DNA from: an uncultured Candidatus Altimarinota bacterium
GTDB taxonomy: Bacteria; Patescibacteriota; Gracilibacteria; UBA4473
Direction of reading: 5' to 3'
DNA: 17,382 nt
Assembly: GCA_938021445.1 (NCBI GenBank)
Contig: CALIGR010000124.1
Location: 1-17,382, forward strand
In this document: piece by piece, positions 1 through 9,100 of the stretch
Layout of the letters: the number at the start of each line of letters is the position of its first letter
How positions within the stretch are numbered: the first letter of the stretch is position 1
Translations under genes and position numbers: made by a program
Notes under the pieces: generated by a model
What the model was told of the DNA's origin: nothing
Seen by the model: only the letters and a program-made list of their open reading frames with translations
Database searches by the model: none

Positions 1-888
1 TGTTTCATTGAGGTTCAGAAAGAATTTTTTGAAAAGAATAATCTTGATGAAAATACCGTTCTGGCTCAAGGGACCATCTACCCTGATACGATAGAAACTG
101 GCGGCACTAAAAATGCCGTGACCATTAAAACACATCACAACCGAGTCCCCGAAATTCAGAAAATGATCGATGAGGGTCGCGTCATAGAACCTTTGGCTGA
201 TCTCTACAAAGACGAAGCAAGAGCTCTCGGAGAACACTTAGGCTTACCAGCTGACTTAGTCTGGAGACACCCGTTTCCTGGTCCAGGTCTTGGAGTTAGA
301 ATTCTTTGCAGTGATAAAGATATCACTGACCAGGTACTGACTGAAAATGATGGGCTTACCATTTTACCCCTTAGGTCTGTGGGAGTTCAGGGTGACTTTA
401 GAACCTACCGACATCCAGCTATATTAAAGACTGATACGCCTGAGCTAAATTTAGAGGCACTAGAGCAACAAGCCACTGAGATCATTAATCAAAATGACCA
501 AATCAACCGATGCCTCGTCTGCCTTGGAACAAATACAGCTGAAAGCTTAAGCCAAGCAACACTTCATCAAACTGACATAAACTTGGACCGCATTAGGATA
601 CTCCAGAAAGCCGACCATATCGTTACTGAGATGATGAAGTCTATGGACTGCTATCAAGATGTCTGGCAGTTCCCGGTTGTTTTAGTTCCGATCAGCTTTA
701 ACCAGACGGGACAAGAATCTATTATACTAAGGCCTATCGACTCAATTGATGCTATGAGTGCCAGTGTCGGCAAACTCCCTCAGGCTTTCTTTGATGAAGT
801 TACAAAAAAAATACTAAAGGATGAAAATATCTCAGCTGTGTTTTTAGATATCACCAGCAAGCCACCTGGGACTATCGAGTGGGAATAA
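1..888 (+). CDS. guaA: GMP synthase (glutamine-hydrolysing), C-terminal half, 5' end outside window
   Basis: GMP synthase converts XMP to GMP with ATP and ammonia from glutamine, the last step of guanine nucleotide synthesis, in the cytoplasm. The frame is open from base 1, so 295 residues are visible; the N-terminal glutaminase domain and the P-loop of the ATP pyrophosphatase domain lie upstream. Visible landmarks are LAQGTIYPDTIET just inside the window, KTHHN, the hallmark HPFPGPGLGVRI, the SVGVQGDFRTY strand of the dimerisation domain, and the C-terminal end DITSKPPGTIEWE. About 190 residues follow the HPFPGPG motif, against about 120 in the E. coli enzyme. The extra length and motifs such as KTHHN and GRVIEPLADLYKDEAR look more like the human-type enzyme. 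The GTG at 118 is an internal valine codon, not a start. The TAA stop at 886-888 is one base from the stop of the convergent neighbour. Identification is certain; the subtype is judged from remembered sequences. Confidence 0.97.
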   Translation, partial: CFIEVQKEFFEKNNLDENTVLAQGTIYPDTIETGGTKNAVTIKTHHNRVPEIQKMIDEGRVIEPLADLYKDEARALGEHLGLPADLVWRHPFPGPGLGVRILCSDKDITDQVLTENDGLTILPLRSVGVQGDFRTYRHPAILKTDTPELNLEALEQQATEIINQNDQINRCLVCLGTNTAESLSQATLHQTDINLDRIRILQKADHIVTEMMKSMDCYQDVWQFPVVLVPISFNQTGQESIILRPIDSIDAMSASVGKLPQAFFDEVTKKILKDENISAVFLDITSKPPGTIEWE

Positions 889-889
889 A

Positions 890-3151
890 TCACTGCACGG
901 TAATCACCTCGGTATGCTCTGCCGTTAGCCCTGAGCGGTCTGTAATTCGTAGTATGGCGTTGTACGTGCCTGGTTTTGTGTACGTATAAGAAACGGTCTC
1001 AGGCCTAAAATAACGACGTGTATTCCCATCTCCAAAATCCCAGAAATACTCCTGGACTACCCCGGAAGGAATCTGTGGCCGGAAGGTCACATTAAGCGGT
1101 GTACTTCCCGCTTTTGGCGTCGCCTCAAACGAAGCTTTCAACGACGGTGCTCGAGCTGATACAATAATAGTATCTTCTGATAACTGCCCTTCACTCGTCA
1201 AAATCTCTAATCCGACTTGGTAATTTCCGACTTCTCTAAATAGATAGTCAATTTGGGCTCGATGATTGATCGGATCTTGATTTGGGAAAGACCAAATATA
1301 ATTCACAATCTCTCCTTTATCTGTTCTTGAGGCAGAACCGTCAAACGTAACCTTCAATGGAGCATCTCCAGCGGCTGGTTCCGCCTTAATTATCGCCATG
1401 GTACCTGCGGCTGAAACTTCCACTAATTGTATCTTCTCATAAGTGCGCTCTTTGGCATCAACGATTTCCAATTTAACTTTATACGTTCCTGGGTCCCTAA
1501 ACACATACTGTGTCGCCTGAGCAAAATCATCCACGACTCCGTCATTTTGAAAATCCCAACGCCACTCGACTGGATTGTTTACCACCGAACCGGATGAATC
1601 AAAGGTTACCTCAAAAGGAACTGATCCACGAAGCACTCCTTTTCCGGAAGGCACTGCTGGTGTTGTTCTAATATCAAGCTCTGGATCAATCTCTTCCTGA
1701 GACACGCTGACTATCACTTCGTCTTGCTGTCGCTCTCCTAAATCATTCTCAACGGTCAGTATGATCTTGTACTCTCCCGGATCTCGGAAGACTCTTCTTA
1801 GCTTTCGATTTGGAACCACTTCAGTTTCCCCTTCAACCAACCATTCATATTTCATAATTTTCCCTTCTTTCACAAAAGAGTTTGAACCATCAAACTCAAT
1901 TCGCAGTGGTGGATACCCTTCCAGTGGGTCCTTGGTTCCAATAACGGCTTTTAGATCACTTGGCGGAGTATTAGCAGTGATAACTTTAGTCACCGTTGCT
2001 TTGTCTTGATTATTCGTTCCCGTTACACGAAGGCTTACTGGGAATTCCCCTACTTTTGCAAAAGTCTCTTTGATTTCAAATTTATCTTCTCCCTTAAGCT
2101 CAAACTCACCATCGTTGTCTAAGTCCCATTCATAGAGGGTTACTTGCCCATCTGGATCATAAGAATCTGCCGCACTCAACGTGACATCTAGCGGCACGGA
2201 TCCCACTTCGGGGTCTGCTAAGATGACCGGAACCACCGTTTCATTATCTACGATAACCTCACGCACAGACTTAAAGCTTAGTTCCTTTTCATCCGCCCCA
2301 ATATAAAATATCTCAGCCGTAACTGGAAACCTACCATTATTCTCGCCTCTATCGTTAAAAGTATACGTAACCGCAGCCCCTGAAGCATCTACTTTTTCAT
2401 CTCCTTCAAAGTCCCAATTAATCTGCCTAATACGCTCTGGGCTTATTTTTTCGTATAATTTTTGCGTTAGATCAAACTCAACTGTTACCGGACTACTCAA
2501 CGACACCACATCCGTTGGTCGTGTTATAATAAGCGTATTATCAATTTCGGCCGAAGCCTCACTTACAACGAATTGAGTAATGAAATAGTAAAGAGAAAAC
2601 CAGGCCCCAGTACTAATCACAAAAAGCATTAACATGCCCAAAGCCGTAAAAAGAGTTTTAGATTTATTTACCGATGTTTTCGGCAACATCGCCCACCTAA
2701 AAAAACTAGAGAGTGTCGCGATTAAAAAAATCAAAACCAAAAAACCAAAAATAAAATTAGTAAGGGTGATCAAGAGTGTTTGCAATCCCGACTCCTCTAT
2801 TCCAAGTGCCTCAAACAAAGGATTGCTCTCCACGTCTCCACTGATCAGTCCCCACATAAGCAACCCGTAAAAACAAGCGACCACAATGAGCAATACAATT
2901 CCAAATCCAAATAGAAACGCGCCTCCCTTACTAGTCTTTGCTTCTGGCTCTGTATAAGTCTCAACTTTTCTCGGAGTCGTTGTTTTCGGTTCTGGCGTTT
3001 TTGGTGGCTCTTGAGAGCCCTCCTTTACTGGCGGTTGCACTGGCTTTTGAGACGCCTCTTGAGCGGGCTCATTTATTTTCTTGTCAGGCTTCACCTCAGT
3101 ATCCCACGATGGAGATTTTTTTGGTGACTCTGGTTTTTCCGATTCGTTCAT
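890..3151 (-). CDS. Three-helix membrane protein with six extracytoplasmic PKD domains
   Basis: 753 residues, last gene of the minus-strand cluster. Residues 1-75 are hydrophilic and rich in Pro, Lys, Glu and Thr with no signal peptide, so they probably stay in the cytoplasm. Three hydrophobic helices follow at about 77-105, 122-152 and 164-192. An odd number of helices from an inside N-terminus puts the rest outside. Six PKD-type beta-sandwich domains then run to the end (about 212-301, 308-393, 400-484, 491-580, 584-665 and 670-753). They show the family pattern of an Asp/Ser-rich strand, a Y-x-W-D-F-x-x-D-G turn (clearest as FWDFGDGN near 714) and an F-x-x-x-G-x-Y strand. Domain 2 carries DLDNDGEFE, which resembles a calcium-binding DxDxDG loop. 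PKD domains usually mediate protein or glycan binding at cell surfaces. A role as membrane anchor or receptor for the giant neighbour is inference. The ATG at 3151 lies 24 bp after the giant gene, in an A-rich leader with no Shine-Dalgarno sequence. The gene ends in TGA. Confidence 0.9.
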   Translation of the reverse strand: MNESEKPESPKKSPSWDTEVKPDKKINEPAQEASQKPVQPPVKEGSQEPPKTPEPKTTTPRKVETYTEPEAKTSKGGAFLFGFGIVLLIVVACFYGLLMWGLISGDVESNPLFEALGIEESGLQTLLITLTNFIFGFLVLIFLIATLSSFFRWAMLPKTSVNKSKTLFTALGMLMLFVISTGAWFSLYYFITQFVVSEASAEIDNTLIITRPTDVVSLSSPVTVEFDLTQKLYEKISPERIRQINWDFEGDEKVDASGAAVTYTFNDRGENNGRFPVTAEIFYIGADEKELSFKSVREVIVDNETVVPVILADPEVGSVPLDVTLSAADSYDPDGQVTLYEWDLDNDGEFELKGEDKFEIKETFAKVGEFPVSLRVTGTNNQDKATVTKVITANTPPSDLKAVIGTKDPLEGYPPLRIEFDGSNSFVKEGKIMKYEWLVEGETEVVPNRKLRRVFRDPGEYKIILTVENDLGERQQDEVIVSVSQEEIDPELDIRTTPAVPSGKGVLRGSVPFEVTFDSSGSVVNNPVEWRWDFQNDGVVDDFAQATQYVFRDPGTYKVKLEIVDAKERTYEKIQLVEVSAAGTMAIIKAEPAAGDAPLKVTFDGSASRTDKGEIVNYIWSFPNQDPINHRAQIDYLFREVGNYQVGLEILTSEGQLSEDTIIVSARAPSLKASFEATPKAGSTPLNVTFRPQIPSGVVQEYFWDFGDGNTRRYFRPETVSYTYTKPGTYNAILRITDRSGLTAEHTEVITVQ

Positions 3152-3175
3152 ATTTTTATTTTTGTTTTGTGAAGC

Positions 3176-6100
3176 CTACTGATCGCTACTTACAGCAACC
3201 GTCACTAGCTGAGCCTCATCCCAATCAACGCTATTAGTATAAAGCCAAATTTGGTAATACCCAGGCGAATTGTAGCGAATTTTTAATTTCTCTGATTCTG
3301 ATGTCCTTCCATCACCTAAGTCCCAAAAGTAAGCCGATGGAGGCCTATCACCTTCACTCCAAGCCGATCCAAACAATAAAATATCAGTTGAAATATCTCC
3401 ATTTAAGTCAGCCGTAGCCGCCAGATACTTCCCAAGTGCGATTCCTGATTTTATGTCCTTGGTCGTTGATTCCAAATCTGCCAATGCTTGAGCTAGATCC
3501 TGCTGTTCGGTTGCGTTATTGGACCCTTGTAGCTGCCGAGAGAGTCGTTGCTGCTCTAAGGCAAACTCAGATAAGAGTGAAGACTGTACAAACTGTACGA
3601 TTTTTGATTCGAGTAGTTCGATCAGCCCGGCGTCTTTTTCTACCTCTTGTAGAGCTGACATAAGAGCTAGTCGCGTCTCTAGGTTCTGAACCGTTGCCAG
3701 TTCATCTTCAAGAAGAACCACTTCCTCTAACAGCACTTGCTTGAGATCTTGCAGCGTCATTGGGTTATTAAGTTCATTAACATCAAGACTTCGTTTTAGC
3801 TCTTGAACTCTCGTTATTTGAGCGGTTATAAGTGCTGTTTGTGACGGGTCGACTGAAGCTAGCTGTTTCTGGAGCGAGGCTTGTACTTCACTAAGTTTTT
3901 CCTGTGACTGAGTGACTGTGTATTCTGGACGAATACCAAGCTTTGTTAGATCCAACCAACGACTTTTAGCTTTCTCGACTTTGTTTTTTCTGAGTATTAA
4001 TCGTGATTTCGTTCCATCGGTTAGTGCTTTTTTGAGCTGAGATTCGACCAGTGTTGATTGCTGATCTATATTTGATTTAATAACGCTCATTTCACTGCTA
4101 TCCAAAATTATAGATCCAGGATTATAACTAGCGATGACATCTCTTGATCGAGCCCAAGCCGCTTGATCATAGATAAGCTCCGACTGAGCTGTCTCTATCT
4201 GCCCCTGAAGTTCTAGCTTCCCATTCTGAACAATAACATCCAATTCTTTCTCCAGCGCAGACAAAGATCGATTTACAAAATAATCTTCTTTAATCAGCCC
4301 CATTAATTTCATTTTTTCGGCTTCTTTTTTGGCTATCACTGAATCTACCTGTGATTTTTGCGGCTCATTGAAAGCAAAAACCTGTTTGTGATAAAGTGCC
4401 TCAAGCTCGGAATTAATTACCAATATTTGGCGCCTTAACAATCGTCCTGAATCCCCATTGCTTGTGAGTTCAGTCGAGCCATTCAGCTTCTGTGTGATCC
4501 AATTATAAGCCACCAACTTGCCCTCTTCTTCTTTAAGAGATGCTAGCTTGGCTTTGGCTTCCAAACTTGTGTCTGACTCAAGTCGCTTGATGGCCAACCT
4601 TAAATCTGAAAGGTACTGAGTTGAAAGTTCTGAACCTTGACGTAATTTTGCCGCCTCTTGGATTTCAATTTGCTGTTGCAAAATAACAACTCTCTCTGCA
4701 TTTGCTTTTCTAATCGACCACGCATCAAACTTCGTTTCTTGTGACTTTCTTTCGGTCTCTGTTCCTGCAATTTCCACGAGCGTTTTTAGTTTTTCAATCT
4801 GGGCTTTCGCCGTTTTGATATACCCAGTTAAAGCCGTGTTAACTCTCAGTGTCGGCTTATACTCTGAATGCGCTTGAAGCACTTCAACTTGAGCTTTTGC
4901 TTGAGCCACTCTCGTACCGATTTGGGTTTTTTCTCCAGCTGAAACATTTTCGCGACTCATTTCGGCCTCCTGACTTCCAATAAAGTTATTAAGAATCGCA
5001 ATTCGTTCTGACCTTATAGTACTCCAAAGCTGTTTTTGTTCGGCTCTTAGCTGATCTATAACCTGTGATGGATCTGTATACTCCACACTATTTAAGTCAT
5101 TAATACTTCCCTCTACTTGCTTGAGCCTTTGAGTGATCAGATATCCAGGTTGAGATTGAACCGCTTTTAGTCTTTGAGAACGCTTCACCGCAATAAATTG
5201 ATCCCAACTTGCGACTGTTTGGAACAAAAGGCTCTCCGTTGTCTTCCCACTTACCAGCCCCTGACTCACCGCGATTTTGGCTCGTTCGAGTTGCTGTTTT
5301 TTAGAAGGGATCAGCTCTAATTTTTCAAGAGCGGCAATCGTTGCTAATTCATCCTTACTTCCTACCAATTGGTCTTTGGTCGCTTGAGTTTCTGCTTCAA
5401 GGGATCGAGCTGCCGCATTGAGAAGCGTCACAGATTGAACTAGTTCTTGCTCTCTTTTCTTTAACAAGCTTGATCGCTGAGCGGCTGTCAGAGGTTCTCC
5501 ACTAATCTCAAATGAAGCTAACCAAGCGTCCTCCGCGGCTCTTGCCTGCGTTTCAATCTGCCGAACCCAGTACCCATCAAGACTTTCATATTCACTTTTC
5601 AGCTGAACCGCATCATTACCGGTGAGTACTTCTTTCCCCACCAAGGCCTCAATCGCCTCCCAGGTATCAAAGTCTTGCTGCACTTCTAGTAATTTTACTA
5701 CAATTTCAGCTCTCGCTTCATCAGAAATCTCAGTTAACAGTTCTTGCTGCAAACGTTCTTTTTCAAAGTCAGTTTTCGCTTTCGCTAACTGGGTTGATTC
5801 AAGCCCTTTTGCCAAGCCTAACTCATACTGTAAACGTACAGATTGAATATAATCATTTGAAAGTGTTCCCACTGATTCTTTCTCAAGTTGAAGTCTATTT
5901 TTCTCGGCCTCCAGGTACGCTTGTCTATTTGCCCGAAGTTGGTTCCAGATTTCACGTTCTTTGAGTTGGAGCGATTCGTCCGGTAGAGTTGAAAGGCTTT
6001 CGTATTTTTCAGGAAGCCCACCTTCTAGAGTTGTCAGCATTTTTTGAAGCTGACTTGAACGAACTTCTAATTGCTGACGCTTAAGATCTTCCTCCGTTGC

Positions 6101-9100
6101 TTGGGTAGAAAAGCTCAATGTTTTGGTCGTATTACTCGCAAATATTTGAGGTTGCACTTGTTTTTGTTCGGCGGACTCTAACTCCAGCTGCCTAATCGCT
6201 TCTGCCGAACGGACCGCTTGGGTTTGAAAGAAGTTATCAATTTCTGCCCACAAATCTTCTAACGTAATTTGCAGCACTTCTAATGATTTACTTTCCAGGT
6301 TTTTCGTATCGGTCGAAACCGAGCCCTTTAGCTTAATGGCATAGTTTTCAGTCTGCTGAATTCGAAGTATAAGACTAGACTGTCCTAGTCCCGCCGTCGA
6401 AGTTAGCATATTATCTCGTATCGCAGATACCTTCGTTCGAGCCGAATCAACCTGTTTAAGCCTCGCGTTCTCAGCTTTAATTTTTGTGATTAAAATATCC
6501 TTATTAACCGCCTCCTGCTTAAGCGTTTGAACCACTTTTACCTGACGCCAAATGTCAGATGAAACCTTCTGAAGCTCTGCCTCACTTAGCGTTGATAATT
6601 CTGGCAATGGATATGTTTTTCTTGATTCTGCGGCGTAATATCGAGCAACATTTTCAACCTGTACTTCTCTCCCCGCACGATCTAAATCTTGCCACCCCGT
6701 TTGCATCTCGAGCGAGATTCGGCTGTATTGATCTTGTTTAAAATCAATTTGCTGAAGCTCGAAATCTAATCTAGCCAATTCTTTTGATGGACTTAGACTG
6801 GCGGGTCTATCCGCCATTTCTTTTTGCGCCATCGCTTGAGCTAATTCTTGTGCTTGATCAACTTCGGTCCAGAGCTCCTTGAGTTTTACTCTCAGTGCTT
6901 CTGGTGTTTCGTCTCCCGTAAAGCTTACCGGCTCCAATGTTTCCCCCTTGACTAAGCCAAGGTGCAAATGCGCCTGCCTGATTTGAGATCTAAGGGCTTT
7001 TGAACTTGCCGACTGAGATAAATTTAAGCTTTCTGTACGAATCTCATCACTTCGTGCTTTAAACTGTTTCATCGCATCTACTTGTGCCGCCACTGAAGCT
7101 CTTACCTTTTGTTCTACCGAAGACTGGTATTCAGTCCGAGCCTTCACCTGCCCTGATCGAAGCTCTTTAAGAAGTGCTTTTAGTTTTGTCATAAGCGCTT
7201 CCTCGGTCATCGCCTCTAGACCCGTTAAATTTTCTGAATCTTTTCCTGGAACTTGGCCAAGCATTCGATTTGTCGCTTGAATTTGAGCGATTAAAGCACT
7301 TTTTCGATTCCCGCCACTCGCTTCTCCATTTTGTTTCGAGACTTCCACTAATTTAAGTTTGATCATCCCGATCTGAGCTTTGTCTACGGAAGCCCAAATC
7401 TCATCTCTTAGCGCGATAAGCTCTAGCTTAAGCGTTTTTATTTCTGCTTCTGTATAGTCTAAATTTCCGTTTTCATCTCGTTTTAGTTCCAGCGACGCTA
7501 AGGCTGGATAGGCCTCGCCAGTAAGCCCCTCGTAGTAAAGTCCGGCGCCCTTTACTTCTTGGTGGAGCGCTGAAATTTGACCAAATCCTAATTTATCCAG
7601 AACAATATTTCGCTGTGAAGCTTCTGACGCTAATTGTGATTGTTTTATCGCTGAGTTTCTGAGTGTTTGATTAGACTGTTGGACCTTTTTAATATCAACC
7701 CAAAGCCCCTCTAATACACTCTCCAGTTCTGAAGCGTCTTTTTCGTACCAGTCAGCGGTTAAGCTTATATGGTCAAGGGCTCTCTCTGCCTCTCTTGATT
7801 CTTGAGCTGCTTTTTTGGCTTCTTCCTGGGTCCAAACTTGCTTGTAAAACTCATTCGCCGCCGTTATTTGAGCAATAAGGTTTGTTTTTACCTCATCCCC
7901 TGCAAACTGACTTGTGTCTACTCTAGCCTGATCTCTTCTTTGTTTAAGCTTCGTATCTTCTAAAACTGATAACGCTGCCAAGAGGCTCTCCAGCGTCACT
8001 TTAAGCTCTTCTGTGTTTTGTGATTCAAGCGGTGTGGTGAAGCTGTAGTCGGTCTCTGATAACTCATTGTACGACTGCTCAAGTTCAACTACTTGTTGTC
8101 TAAGCGCTGCCCCCAGTCTGTCTGTGCTACCTTGCTTCGACTCAGCTCGTAATACTTGGATCTGTTGACCGTTCAATTTTTCTAAATCAGCCCAAATAGT
8201 TTGAACTTGTGTTTTTAGTGCTTCTATATCCCAGGCGGCAAGATCACTATAGTCATTGGAAGCCGTCTCGTGATCTTCCCCCGTTAGGTTTTTGTAGACC
8301 TGTTGAGCTGATCGCAACTGAGCGATTACCACTTCTTTATTGTCTCCTACAACACTCCCGATAGCCGACTCATTTATAGTCTGTCGTTGTTCTTCGAGTG
8401 TTTGTCGTCGGATTGTTTCTATCCCTTTCCAGGCATTATCCAACACGACTTCCAGCTCTTTGACCGTGTAGTTTGTTTCCAGTGCTTGCTGAAAGCTTTC
8501 GCCAGATTCTTGCTTATCAATTGTTAACGGCTCTCCGGTTGTTGACTCATATATAGATTTAACCTCCATAATTTGAGCTACTAAACTTTCTATTTTTTTA
8601 TCATCGGAAAGTGAAGAAAAGTTGGCTGCATATTCATCAATTTGAGCGACTTTAATTTCATTAATACTCTCCCATATATCATCTAAGATCTCTTGTAATG
8701 CTGAGATTTTAGCTTCTGAATTTGCGGCCTCATAACTCTCATGGTCCGCTTCAATATCGGTCCCTTCTGGCAGTATTTCCTGATTGGCTGACTTTAGTTT
8801 TTTATAGGTGGTATTCGCTACGCGAATCTGAGCCATAAGCGTATCTGCTGTCATCAAATCCCCACTTTCGATAGCCTCATCAAGGGCTGATGATCGCGCT
8901 TGGCCAAGTAGCCATTTTTTACGATTGTTAAGACTCTCGTTTAACCGACCAATTTCATCTTCTAGTGCTTCAACCTCTTCTTTGGTGAAAGCATATCCCT
9001 CTGGTTTATCTAGATCAAAGGATGACACAAAATTTTCATTTGGAGTTTTTCCTAATTTATCTTGATCCGATTTAAGACTTTCGTCTTCACTTAGTAACTC

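Noticed and set aside
118..120. GTG at 118 as the start of the GMP synthase gene
   Set aside because: The frame is open back to base 1 and encodes the conserved QGTIYPDTIET stretch, so the gene begins outside the window.
890..892. TGA recoded as glycine, as in Gracilibacteria and Absconditabacteria
   Set aside because: The TGA falls exactly at the end of a complete PKD domain, reading on would add only five residues before TAG, and the long frames are complete under the standard code.
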